A program made the translations under genes and the position numbers. This document shows, piece after piece, positions 12,531-23,556 of a stretch of DNA of 64,000 nt (positions are counted from its first letter, which is position 1; every line of letters begins with the position of its first letter). The notes under the pieces are model-generated. The model did no database searches. It was not told where the DNA came from and saw only the letters and a program-made list of their open reading frames with translations. This stretch comes from Climacteris rufus (lineage: Eukaryota; Chordata; Aves; Passeriformes; Climacteridae). The stretch covers positions 347,946-411,945 of the forward strand of contig VZRZ01002176.1 of NCBI GenBank assembly GCA_013398175.1, written 5' to 3'.

Positions 12531-12611
12531 CTCGTCATGGTCAATATCTGCATCTCCAGTAATGACAATGCGCTTCTCAATTCTTGTTTCTGATACTCCA
12601 CCTTTTACCAT
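12531..12611 (-). CDS. EPB41L2: EPB41L2 C-terminal domain exon (81 nt)
   Basis: It encodes 27 residues, MVKGGVSETRIEKRIVITGD then ADIDHDE, the most conserved block of the 4.1 C-terminal domain. The acceptor is CTGTAG|ATG and the donor GAG|GTGAGT, both phase 0. At the exon start Met replaces the Thr that family members usually have (HITK-T-VKGG), and the final Glu replaces Gln; both are single-base-type changes at the junction residues. The initial ATG is internal, not a start codon. Confidence 0.97.
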
Positions 12612-14674
12612 CTACAGATGGAAGAAAAAAAACCCAGGAAAACATCCTGGTAATTATTTCATATTTCCACAAAGCACTCCTTTGTGTTGCACTGAAGCAC
12701 ATACGTTTCTGTGTCTAAGCTGCAATTAGTAGTAAATGTTCTCAGTGCTAAATCACCCTTTCTTTTTTCAGTTATACAGTTGGTCACCTTCTAGCAGTTG
12801 CTAAACTTGATAAAAATCAAGCAATAGAGAATTACTTCTGTTACTGGAGCCCATGTTTGACAAACTGTAATTCCAGCTTCTTCCACCATATAAATCTGGA
12901 AACATGGAAATTCCAGGAAGTGTTTTCTTTTATTTCAACCCATCTGTCACAGGCCTCTTCTCAGACATAATCCTATGCCATTAAATACAAAGAAGATCTG
13001 TTTTTCAGTTCTGCCATTCAAGAACCTTTGTGAGACATCTTCAGCATATTTCACACTGCTGAACAGTTTTGTGCTTTGTTTCTTCCCTTCTTACTGAAAT
13101 GATTAAAATGCTTTAGCTTATAAAAAAACCCTCAGAGAAATAACAATTTGCCTTTTAAATCAGCCTGTGTATGAGAAAAGAATAAACTATTACTTAAGAC
13201 ACACTGACCATAGCAGAGAAGAACCAAGATGCCTCTGTTAAGAACACCATTAGAATATTAAAACTATTTTGGCAGGTCCTTTTACCAGTAATGAACAATT
13301 TGGGATGCAAAACAGTTTTAAAATGTGAAACAATCTTGTTACTCACTGTTCATCATCCAATCAGAAAAGCTAAGGATCTGCTGCATCACAGTAATTCCAG
13401 TAATTTTCCAGCAGAAGACAAGAATGAAACCATTTTCTTTAATGGTTCCTTCTAAGTAGCAGAATTATACATCTGAACTTTACAAGGAAATATACGCTTC
13501 CCGTCAAAACTAATTCAATTTCTTAAAGACTTTTCCCGAAAATGGTGGTGGCTTAATTATTCCAAAAGGGAGCAGGAGACTAAAAAGGACCTGTTGACTA
13601 GTCTGTATAACAAAACACATCAATTCTGACCTTACTTTATTTCACATGACTCACTTTCCAGCTTATTTTATTTCATGTGACTCACTTTCCAACATTATCC
13701 TTCCACTGTCATTTTGTGCATACAACTTTCAATCTTAGGAATATTTCAATCTTTAGAAAACATATCCAGTGACCACAGAATTATTGTTTAATTCTTTACA
13801 AATTACTGTATAATTTCTGTGTCTTGGGGGCGGGGAGGCAAATACTAAATTCACACTATGTTTCCCTCTTCCCTTTTGCTTTACCCTAAACAATGCCTCC
13901 TGTAACTTTCTTGGGAAAAGATGTTAAAGAGTTTAAAGAGAAGAGTTCAAAACTGTGTTGTTTAGGCATGCCTAAGCTTTGACAAATATTTATATAAACT
14001 AACAGTAACAATAATCACCATCACAATTTGGTAGTTCTAACATACTCTGGCATGAAACATTACATGAGACTGAAACAGACATTATGCTGTTAACACTAAG
14101 TTTTCCTTCCAAGCACGGACTGCAGAACAAATAATTCAGCACCCAAATATGCTTGCAAAGTAACCTAGCAGAATGAATGTTTTTAAATATATCCTAAGCC
14201 TGGCACCACAAGGATGACCAACACAAAGCCTGAGAAAACACTGTTTCAAGTTCATCCTTCCAACTGGTGCCACTAGCAGGGCTCCTGTGGATCTCAGACA
14301 AATTAGTTACATCACCAAAGATTCTGTGGGATATCAGTGATGACAGGACTGAAGCTGTAAAAGTTTATTTACATACTCATTTGTCAAACACTGACATAAG
14401 ACCTATGTATGTAGTACTAATAAACCCCTAATCATATTTTTCTCCCTTTCCTTGTCCTGTTCCCACATATTCCTGCTTATTCATTAGGACTTCTCTGTTC
14501 AAATTCTGTGTACAGAAATATTAACTCTCATACGTGCCTGGAATGGATCTGTTCCATTTCAAGTTAGTTTTCCTCAATGAAGTAGCAGATATATAAGAAC
14601 CTTCATGCAAGATTGTGTTTCGTGGTTTTGCTGTCTTTTTTAGTTAACAAAGACATTAAGTAAGTACATTTTAC
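12612..14674. other. Intron with a 31-bp tandem duplication
   Basis: This is AT-rich intron. Two copies of a 31-bp unit, each containing TGACTCA, lie at about 13634-13695. Nothing else was recognised. Confidence 0.6.
13634..13695. repeat. 31-bp tandem duplication with two AP-1-type sites
   Basis: The two units share TTTATTTCA..TGACTCACTTTCCA and differ at a few bases. TGACTCA, the AP-1 consensus, occurs at 13647-13653 and 13678-13684. Regulatory function is unproven. Confidence 0.7.
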
Positions 14675-14773
14675 CTTTGTGATGTGTGTAGTTGTGGTAG
14701 TAGAAATGGACTCTGATGTAATTGTCTGTGCACTCACCAGCACACCAGTATCACCACCAGCACTGCCATCAAG
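14675..14773 (-). CDS. EPB41L2: EPB41L2 exon with the TITSES/Thr-rich stretch (99 nt)
   Basis: It encodes 33 residues beginning LDGSAGGDTGVLVSAQTITS and ending STTTTTHITK. It is the front part of the 4.1 C-terminal domain, in which a Thr/Ser-rich run precedes the conserved ITK-VKGG core. The acceptor is TTACCAG|CTT and the donor AAG|GTAAAA, both phase 0. Human 4.1G has IDGGAGGDSGTLLTAQTITS here, so the match is paralogue-specific. Confidence 0.97.
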
Positions 14774-15271
14774 CTGGTAACAAAACAAAAAAAATGTATT
14801 TTTGTATTTTGGCATTTTAAACCTCTGTTTTCACAGGAGAAAAGCCTGGTTTTCTTACTAAACACATTCTTCTGTTCAGCTAGAACTGAAATCTAAAATA
14901 GAAGCCATCCAAGTTTACAGAGTTATACAAGACTATTATTATGGCTCATTCCGGTGGAAAATTCATGATCACAGCTACATGATCCCTTCAGGAGCAATGA
15001 GATATTTTAATAAAGTTTCCAAAATTTGATTAAAATGAGCTATACCATTTACAGACAGCAACTAAGTCTTTGTATAGAAAAAAAACAATTAGAACTTCTG
15101 AAGTAATATGGCTTTGTAACATTTCACTTACCCAATTCATAGCCAAAGTATAATCTTATCTGCTAGAAAAGAGTATATGCTTTTGAAAAGCATTTTCGGA
15201 CATTATCTACTTTGATCTACAACCAGAATAAAAATAAGATTGCAAACAATGTAACAATGCAGTCACCATAC
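14774..15271. other. Short intron
   Basis: About 500 bp of AT-rich sequence between two C-terminal-domain exons. No other signal seen. Confidence 0.7.
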
Positions 15272-15394
15272 CTGTGAAGATTCGTATGTGATAGTTTTAG
15301 TTTCTGTTTGAACAATTGGAATTTCTTTTGTGGAGATTTCAGTTCTCTGTGTAGCATCTGAAATGGTGACCATCTCTGTTTTCACTACAGGAGG
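15272..15394 (-). CDS. EPB41L2: EPB41L2 exon with the KTEMVTISDA block (123 nt)
   Basis: It encodes 41 residues beginning PPVVKTEMVTISDATQRTEI and ending TETKTITYESSQ. In 4.1 proteins this segment leads into the C-terminal domain. The acceptor is CTCACAG|CCT and the donor CAG|GTATGG, both phase 0. It joins CCSE of the acidic exon upstream to LDGSAGG downstream, as in human 4.1G. Confidence 0.97.
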
Positions 15395-16908
15395 CTGTGA
15401 GGCAAGAAATAAAGAATCAATTCAAAAGACAAAAGAAGGTTTGTGAAGTGGACCAAGAAAACACAATCAAAAGCTCAAGAAAAGAATACCAGCAAGATAA
15501 GTATTTGACTAGCTTCCCATACAAACAGCATGCAATAAATAAGCAAAATGAAATGAAAATTAATACATTGGCCCCCTGGTATCTTCATAACATTGTAGGA
15601 AAATTTAATCTCCTAATAACCTGTCAAAGTTCAGTGTTTCAGTCAACAGTACATATCAAAGAGCAATTGCTAAAACAAAGCTGCAACACATGTATTGAAA
15701 AAAGCATCACTATTAAAAAAAAAAAAATCTTAGTTCGCATAAAGAAACTGACACCTAGCTCAGACAGATAAACTTCGTATTAGAATTAACCTGGGAAAAT
15801 ACCTATCGTTCCTCAGTCTACAAATCAGGGCTAGAAATTCCAAGGAAATTATGTAAAAGTTTAATTTTTAAATATGTACTACTTACCAAAAAAAACCCCC
15901 ACTTTTGACAATTGGATTTTAAGCAGTCTAAATTCAAAGCAATAATTCTGCAAGTCAATGACTTCTTTTGACAAAGATTCTAAAAAGCCACTTCAGCAAT
16001 TTAGAGTTTGCTAGTGGTGTTCTCGGCAATATCCAAACAAAGCACTTAACCTGGGGTCTGTAAGCTACTGAACTCACGACTTATTGGAGTAGATTTTCAA
16101 TATATTTAAGAACTAAAGCCTTTTGATATTCTTCTAGATGCATCAGCTGCTATCTTCCATTGACTTTGGATATGCATGGGGTAAAATCCCAAGGAAAAAA
16201 ACAAACACTGTCTTTCCCTCTACGCACTTGCACACACAGCAGCCCTTCTCCCCTTTCTCTGAACTATCTATGTTTTTAGGAAGTGCATGCTCCTAAGCAT
16301 CTGCTAAACTAGAAAACTTCACAGAAACATTGCGATATGAGCCTCACCACTTAACAGTGCAGTGCTCTCACCTAAGCAATTTGCAGCCATACATATTCTA
16401 GCCTATCAATCTGTAATGTTTTATTGAAGGAGAAAAAAAAAGGCAAGAAAAGCAATAAGTAATTAGGAGGAAAAAAGGAACAAAAAATTTTGACAGGTGT
16501 TTTCTAATATCAATTGCCAATAGTTTTCCAATCACAATTATGTGTCATGGACTTGTCAAAAACAGTTGACAAATAGACAAGACAAGACTTAAAACATTGG
16601 AAACATGTAAATAATAAATATACATCATGTATGTGCATATAAAATAAGGAGGAGATTAAAAAAAAAAGAGATATCAGTCTTCGGAAGGTTTGCCTTACTG
16701 GTGAGTCTCACTCAGTTCTAGCAAAAAGTCAGAAACCATAACTGAAGGAGACAGAATTTCACTGCTCATCAATGGTTTCCCCTTCCAAACGATCTGAATC
16801 TTGAATGCCAGAAGATGTGGAGGAATAGGAGAAGAAGAAAGGCAGGTATATTTTCACCCCAAGAAATACCTCTGCTTAATCTAGGCGTCATACTGTTCTA
16901 CCATTTAC
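15395..16908. other. Intron, no accepted exon
   Basis: About 1.5 kb. An exon-like frame near 16750-16830 was examined and rejected on phase. The rest is AT-rich with a short homopolymer-like A/G run. Confidence 0.6.
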
Positions 16909-17469
16909 CTCAGAACAACAAATTAATTGTGGTGCAACATCAATGTCAACATGAGACACATCTCCATTGAGTTTGAGCTGTTCCTCCTCTTTTTCTTCAC
17001 CTAAATCTTGCTTAATTTGCTCTGACAAATTCTTCTCTTCTGTAGCTACGGTAACTGTATTTTCCTGGACCAAATCTTCAGCTGTAACTTGTGTGTGCTC
17101 AACTGGTACATTTAGTTTACTGCCTTCTGGTGTGGCTTCCACATGCTGCATTTTTTCTTCATGTTCTTTCCTTTTCATGTCTTCCTCTTCTTCCTGTTCT
17201 TCCCTGATGACTTCCTCAATTGCCCTATGATGTGGCTGGTATTCTCCCACCTCTTCATCCTCACTCTCACTACTACTGCTGCTGCTGCTACTATCTGATG
17301 GCAATGATGAAGAGTCCTTTTTTGACAGGTGCTCCACCTTACATGTTTCCCCAGCATCAGTGGCAACTTGCATTTTCCCTTTGTTGGTTTCGTCTACGAC
17401 TAGTGCTTCTTCTATCCCAAACTCTGCCTGCTTCTTCTCCTCCACTATGTCCAGAGTCTCATGTGAACT
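16909..17469 (-). CDS. EPB41L2: EPB41L2 large acidic/serine-rich exon (561 nt)
   Basis: It encodes 187 residues. It opens SSHETLDIVEEKKQAEFG, has a polyserine tract running into SESEDEEVGEYQPHHR, then long Glu/Lys-rich segments likely to be helical or disordered, and closes VDIDVAPQLICCSE. The acceptor is TTGTGCAG|AGT and the donor GAG|GTAAAT, both phase 0. This exon is the signature of 4.1G: human 4.1G has the same opening, the serine-to-acidic switch and the ICCSE end, while the other 4.1 paralogues differ here. It links the spectrin-actin module to the C-terminal domain and is low in tryptophan and aromatic residues, fitting a flexible spacer. Confidence 0.97.
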
Positions 17470-17679
17470 CTGCACAAAAAACATGGATGAGGAAAAACAA
17501 AAGTAGAGTATATGAATAAATTAAAATTATGAAAATAAAATTAGCTGAGGGCTGGTTCATGTCATAAAGGAAGACAAAAGATGGCTGTGATGGTTAACTG
17601 AAAAAAAGAAGGGAGGAAAGAATGAAGATGGATTGGAAGAGCTAGAGCCAAATTTAGCCAGGGAAAAAATTTGTAGAAC

Positions 17680-17733
17680 CTTATCAGCATCGCTGACTCC
17701 AGTACAAGGCCCTTCCGCTCTGGAAGCATGTCT
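17680..17733 (-). CDS. Candidate 54-nt cassette exon of EPB41L2
   Basis: A strong acceptor (CTTTCTGTTTCACAG|AGA) opens a frame RHASRAEGPCTGVSDADK. It is followed by a weak donor AAG|GTTCTA. The piece is 54 nt, phase 0 at both ends, so it could be skipped or included without a frame change between the 147-nt and 561-nt exons. I do not recognise the peptide in any 4.1 protein. It may be a rarely used micro-cassette or a chance pair of splice signals. Confidence 0.35.
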
Positions 17734-18480
17734 CTGTGAAACAGAAAGCAATCAGAGGACAAAAATCAATGCATAACCCTTTTCAACAGTGCAAAATCCT
17801 CCAAGCAAGCTTTTAAGAATGTATACACGATACTAGACAGATGCTACATAATCACTGCAAGAGTCACATAGAACTGTGCTCATTTCCTTATACTGCATTA
17901 AAGTATTTGATAAAAAAGAAGTAAAAATTATGGAAGCTCTTATTGGCATAAGAACTGAACTGTGAAAGCATGAAAATAAAAAGCATGAATGCACTGGCCA
18001 GTGATGCTACAGAGGCAGTTATTTCTCTCAGAAATTAAGAATGAATAATATCAAATTTAAAATAAAAAAGAAATTAACATTATACTATCAGTTTGCCAGA
18101 AGTAAAAAACAATAAAAAGGCTTTATTGTAGGGTTTTATCAGTTGTTTGGTTTGTTACTTTATGAAACTTAATAGATAAGAGGGGGACTGTTTCGGGTGG
18201 TATGTTGTCAGAATAGCAATAGGATATTACTAAGAAGATCCCATCAGAACTCAGTTTGGAGCCAAAATGATGATATTAAAGCAGCTGTATTAGTATTTGT
18301 TCCATAACGAAATAATCTGTGATGGCTATCCCAGAGAGCCCACTGTAAATGATGATTAGGCAGTCAGGTTTTTTTTAAATCTATTTTTAGTGAACAGTTC
18401 GCAGCAAAATTAAGAGTTCAGCTGAAAAGACTAGAAAAATCAACACAACATCTGTGACTTAATCCTAGCTTTTATTGCTG
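17734..18480. other. Intron between candidate cassettes
   Basis: AT-rich intron with no exon-like signal. Confidence 0.6.
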
Positions 18481-18990
18481 TTTACCTAGCGCAGCACCTA
18501 CGGCGTGTTAGCTTAAACAAGCACCGCTCGCTCCTGTTTCTGCAGCCAGAGAGGTAAGCTCTCTGCCTTACCCCCGCGCCTGCTGAGAGGCGGGCAGGCC
18601 GGGACAGGGGAGCGCCGGCCGCAGCCCAGCCCAGCCCGGCCCGGCCCGGCCCTGCCCGGCGGGACCCGGCCCGCGCCCGCGCAGCACCTGGGGCGGCGCG
18701 GCGGCGGCGCCCGTCTGCTCCCCCGCAGCGCCCTCTGCTGGCCCCGGGCTGGCGGCGGCGAAGGGCCCGCTGGTGCCGGCGCCGAAGCGCTCCTTACTAA
18801 ACAAAATGGAGGTAATCTCCTCTTCCAGGCTCTAGACGGGTCAGAGAAGGGAAAGGGAAGAATTAGACAGCGGCGGACGGAGCGGCAGCCACCTACAAAG
18901 GAAAGGGCTGACAAGAGAGAGCCGTGACAGAGACAGGGGCGGCACGGACAGAGGGGACACAGCACAGCCGTGCGCTGGGGCTGCGCCTCC
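18481..18990. other. GC-rich, CpG-dense block
   Basis: Between about 18.5 and 19.0 kb the sequence turns sharply GC-rich, densest at 18570-18800. It contains iterated CCCGG/CCGGC runs and many CpGs, in a locus that is otherwise AT-rich. It surrounds the candidate exon at 18688-18831. It could be an internal CpG island with promoter activity or simply the composition of a GC-rich exon and its flanks. Confidence 0.7.
18688..18831 (-). CDS. EPB41L2: Candidate GC-rich 144-nt cassette exon of EPB41L2
   Basis: A long pyrimidine tract and acceptor (TTCCCTTCTCTGACCCGTCTAG|AGC) precede an open 48-codon stretch. It begins SLEEEITSILFSKERFGAG and becomes Ala/Gly/Pro-rich, ending AAAAPPQ before donor CAG|GTGCTG. 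Length is divisible by three and phase is 0-0, so it fits between neighbouring exons. The first half loosely resembles the EIFSLLESARKP segment that EPB41L3 carries at a similar place, which is an inference from memory. A stronger donor (GGG|GTAAGG, exon then 18572-18831) would shift the frame. No transcript evidence is available here. Confidence 0.6.
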
Positions 18991-21900
18991 ACCATGCACA
19001 ACACACCGTGGAAACTCAACACAGCGACATTCACACATGGACATTTACACGGGTTTCCCAAACAGCAGAGTTTCCCAAACAGTTACTTAGCTGTTAGCTC
19101 CGTATTTACTAGTGGGATTTTTTTCCTTTGTAAAAATCCATTTTGGACACCTTCTAATGCCCATCCGGCTCAGAGCTCCGGGGCTGTCGGACACATTTGC
19201 TTAGAATACATACCCACAATGCTGAAATGTTAAAATATTTCTTACTTCTTTATAATAAATGTTACATACATGTTTTTTCAAATGCTTAAATCTCCTAAGC
19301 GAACTCACATAAACTAAAAATCTGTTTTCAAAAAGCCTTTCCCATTTCAGTGGGAAAACTTGTATTCAAACATACATAAAAGGGAACACGTTGCTTTAAA
19401 GCGTAAGTTATGTTCATAGTCTGGTCTATTTTCTGTAGGGCTATAAATCTGTATGGTTAAGCAAACTTTAAAATTTCATGTGGGTAATAAGGCTCTGAAC
19501 AGGCTAGAATTCCATATTCCAGATTTCCTTCCACGAGCTCTGCTAAGAAGTTAGAAGTAAAAGCGGTTAAAATAAAAAGCCAACAACGTACAAATAACAC
19601 AGACGTAAGACACATGTTGACAACATTCCATAAGACACATTTCAGCATTCCTAAAGGGCACTACAGAGAATCATGCCAGAAGCAGATGCCAGAGGAAAGC
19701 CAAGGTGCCATGCACAGAACTGCAGCCGCGGGGGGTCACCGTGTGAGCAGTCGTGTACAATCTGAACTAACAGAGGTTGCACCATGCTACTGCAAATACA
19801 CCACAACATAGACGACATGCCGAAGAACAGAGAAGGAAAAAGAAAAGAACCCTATCTTGCTTTTTCCCTACAATAAAGCTCAAAGTTTATTTCAATTGTG
19901 ACTGAGAAATGGAAGGCAAGCTATTAAACTGCCTTCATGCAACACTGCAGGGCAATGTGTTCCTCACCCCCACTTTTTTTCCTACTTTACTACACGAAAC
20001 AAATGTTCATCTATTAACAGATTACATCAAAAGGCAAAAATGTTCATGATCCTCCTTTCACTGTACTCTGGTATGTTGTTTTCTGATCACTCAAAGCATT
20101 AAAAAAAAAAAAAGGCAGGGGAAAATCAAAATCTTTATGTGCTATATGGTCAGACTGTGCGCATCTCTCTCTCTCTCCCTGCTCTCTCTCATATATATCT
20201 GATTAAAGACAGGCACATACCATCCATCTTTTTGCATTTTACCACCTTCAGATTTTCAGTCTTCCAGTCTTTTAAAAGGAAAACCCCAGGCACACAATTT
20301 GTTTGAAAATGTAATCCCTGTTCCCTGATGCATTTAGTAAAAAAGACTAAATGTATAGATGTTTAAGAATTGGCACTTCTCATCAATTTTGTATCTGCCT
20401 GTGTTTAAATTCCTGGGAAATTCCTTCTGGTACATAGTAACACACTCTAACATGGAATACTGTTTACAAGCTGTAGGGGATGGATTAAAGAAAATAAATA
20501 TTGTGGGTAGCCATAAAATAGAAACATTTCATGTATGTGACATATATATCAATGTGTCATAATGTTTGTTTAATTAAGTCACAGATGCTGTGCACTTGCG
20601 AGAGTATGGTGATCTAGAAGTAAAGTGGCACAAATGAGATGTACCCAAAATACCATTTCTACTACACAGAAAATTACTTATTTGCAAGCATTTTCACTGA
20701 AGCAAAAGAAGGAATAAAAGAAAAGGTATTAGCAGTGGTATCCCTACTTTATTCTCATCTATTATCCAGCTATCCTAAAGGACAGGCAAGGAAACAACAG
20801 TCCAGAGATATGACTGAGAGATGTATTAGTCTAATACCAGCAAGTTTATAAATTGAGGGTAACAAAACACTTGAACACAGACTTCTCTGCATCCATCAAC
20901 AAATAATTCAGGTTGGAAATACAGTTTCCAAAATGTCATATTTATGTATGTTACTGAAATAGGACTGACAGCTTCACATCAACCTATTAGATCAAAAGTG
21001 ATGTAAAAAAGCAGCCTCTCAATTGCTACTCATCATCACTATCACACTGCTACTAGTCCCACTGGTTATAGAGTGCTTTTCATTGCACAGATGTTAAACC
21101 AGCTTATCAGGGACAAAACCTCCCTCTTTTCCTCGATGAAAAGAGAGGTACAGAAGTGGAGAGGTATTCAGAACAGGTTGCCTTTGAAACAAGCTGCTTA
21201 TACAGCATTAATTGATCTGAATAATAATTACGTAGTAAACACATAAAGCAAAAAGTTCTTGCATGAAGTGTCAAATAACTGCAAGCAATTATTTCCATAC
21301 AGAATGGAAATACATGTTTTGCTGTCATCCTAGTCACATCAAATACAGTAATTTTCCAGTGAAAAAATTGTTTTATTTTCAAGAAGTGGCCGTTCAGAAC
21401 TTCACAGTTAGTTTGATGTTTAAGCAAAATGTTGCTGGCATTCACGTTATGTGTACATATAAACATATACACACAGAGATCCTGGTTTACAGCTCAGCAT
21501 TCTCCTTTCAGTATTGGCTTTAAAAAGTTATTTCCATCAAGGAAAAAAAAAAAAAAGAAAAAGAAAGAAGTGCCCAAGCTAGCCCACAGCAGAAAAAGCA
21601 AAAAAGCAGTAGGTTTCAGGGCAGCCACCTTATCGGTTTCCTCTGGTTTTGGTCCAGCAATCCATGGCATTGCAATCCATTGTTTCTCCTTCCCAGGCAG
21701 TGTTTTCACTTGGAAAATGTGGTCTCCTTTTTTCTATTTGGTTTTCATTTTATAAAACCAGTGTAAATCAACAAGCAATGAGACAGACATACACTATACA
21801 TAAACATGAAACCAAATAATCTGAAAGTGACAGAACATACCAGATGAGCCAAAAAAAAAATCACCAGATATAACATAACTTGCAGGGGCCTCAACTTCAA

Positions 21901-22516
21901 TACAAAAAAATCATTACAGAAAATACACAAAACCACATAATAAAAATTAACTTACACTTTTACATAAATGTCTGTTTCAACCAAAAATATATTCATAGCT
22001 ATTAAATGAACCACTGTGTCATGAATATTTGAAAATATGACCAACATTTATACCTGTGCATATACCACTATGCATAGAAATGTTAAGGTGCTACTCAGAA
22101 ATTTGAGGAATTTCTTGGCAGTAACCATAAATTAACAAAATAAAGAAGTGATGTGTAGTCAGTGACTGTGTTATCTGTACACACATACTCACAGTCCAGA
22201 TCATTTACATATCATACTGAATAATGTCCTATTATCAAAAATAACTTGGTAGCATCATAGCCTTATATTTTAGTGAAAGTTCACCTCTCTGTGACTGAAA
22301 AGAATGCTGAAGAATTTAAGGGGATAGGACAACAATACATTTAAGGAAGGAAAGGCGGGAACCATGGTGATACACAAGGACAACACCACAAACTGATGGC
22401 TTTAAAAGACTGATTTGCTCATCTACTCTATGAAAGAAGCAGCAAACAACCCAATAAAACTGAAAGTTTCACAACACCATGAGAAATTTGTGTAGTTTTC
22501 TTGCCACAAGAATTCA
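18991..22516. other. Intron with simple repeats
   Basis: AT-rich intron. It has a CT-then-AT microsatellite at 20163-20199 and an A-run near 21541-21570. A frame at about 21620-21750 (minus) is discussed as a finding. Confidence 0.6.
20163..20199. repeat. CT/AT microsatellite
   Basis: An interrupted (CT)n run passes into ATATATAT. Confidence 0.8.
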
Positions 22517-22834
22517 AGATAATGTTGCTATGGTGCAATAAGGACATGACAACACAGCTCAGTCCGCAGCAGAGCAGAGAGGGAGCTCCATTTATTGTCC
22601 TATTCCCTTTTCACACGGTAGGAACCCAGGTAGATCATTCGCCAGGGTCCAACCACCCCCTGGTATGGTTGGCTGGGTTCTACACCACCCAAATCAAAAC
22701 ACATCATGCCTGGACCCACAACAGCTGTGGAAAACAACAGGTGCTTATCTTACTGTTTTTCATAACTTCCATGGGAAAGAAGGCTCTCTCACAAGCAGCC
22801 CCAGGCCGCCAGGCTTGGGGCCACTACAGGATAA
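22517..22834 (-). mobile_element. Solo LTR, about 306 bp, with 6-bp target duplication
   Basis: On the minus strand the element at 22523-22828 begins TGTAGTGG and ends GCAACA, the canonical TG...CA form. Flanks on plus are AGATAA (22517-22522) and GGATAA (22829-22834), a 5-of-6 match that fits a 6-bp target-site duplication with one later mutation. A polyadenylation signal AATAAA lies at 22591-22596, about 70 nt before the 3' end, as expected for an LTR. There is no internal region, so this is a recombination-derived solo LTR. Family name not assigned. Confidence 0.7.
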
Positions 22835-23409
22835 TATTTATAGAAAACTGTTTTCCACGCTGCTGTTCCAAGGTTCAGTCAGAAAGGAGGTATGAAGAAA
22901 AAGTAGATAAATATAAAGACTTTTGAAGGTTAAGGTAAGTAAATTTTAACAACTACATTAAATGCGTTCTGAAGTCAACACTGTAAATTAACTGATCACA
23001 TAAGGTCCTTCTGAAACAGAACAGACACACTGTATGTATTTATGCACAAGCTGTCTATGAAGAGATAATGAGAGGGAAAAGGAAAGAAAAGTTCTACTGT
23101 CACTGAAAAGTCATCTCCATCAATCTGTGTAAATCAGAGTGAAATTTAAGATGTCCTTAAACAAGAAATACAGGAAAATACTGCCATCACTTTCATTTTC
23201 TTCTAATTCAGTTGTTCACGCAGAAGAATAAAATCCCACACACTATTTAAAGTCAGGTCCAATAGTCAGTGGTAAGAAAGTTAATGTATACTTAGTATAA
23301 ACAAATATTACATGAGACAAAGTGTGACCCTAGAGGACAAACTGCATTTGCCACATTACATCGAGGGTTGTATGGAAACGCATGCGGACAGGTGTGTGCA
23401 GTGACATAC
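22835..23409. other. Intron
   Basis: AT-rich intron immediately downstream of the 147-nt exon. No further signal seen. Confidence 0.6.
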
Positions 23410-23556
23410 CCCTTGTGTCTGCAGGGACAGAGGTGTGATACGCCGCTTTTCCCACTCATTGGGGCGTGGCTCGGGTGTGGACTCCATGAAATTGCGCTTG
23501 AGCTCACTAATGCTAGCCTGGTGTTTCAGTAAGTCGTCCTGGGTCTTATCCAGGTC
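23410..23556 (-). CDS. EPB41L2: EPB41L2 spectrin-actin-binding exon (147 nt)
   Basis: It encodes 49 residues beginning DLDKTQDDLLKHQASISELK and continuing RNFMESTPEPRPNEWEKR to LQTQG. It corresponds to exon 17 of EPB41, the larger part of the 10-kDa spectrin-actin-binding domain. The acceptor is GTTGCTAG|GAC and the donor GGG|GTATGT, both phase 0. The sequence is nearly identical to human 4.1G. The helix-forming LLKHQASISELK core is intact. Confidence 0.97.

Noticed and set aside
16699..16830. Minus-strand frame reading SSTSSGIQDSDRLEGETIDEQ then stop, near an acceptor-like AG, as an alternative terminal exon
   Set aside because: The coding frame needs a phase-1 upstream donor, while the preceding acidic exon ends in phase 0. 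The frame that fits phase 0 gives an unconvincing peptide.
16967..17519. Open frames on plus and other minus frames over the acidic exon
   Set aside because: Shadows of the 561-nt EPB41L2 exon; serine and glutamate repeats keep other frames open.
18513..19061. 182-codon minus frame in the GC-rich block as an independent gene
   Set aside because: GC-rich DNA is depleted in stops. The Pro/Arg/Cys-rich translation has no family features, and the better reading is the 144-nt cassette.
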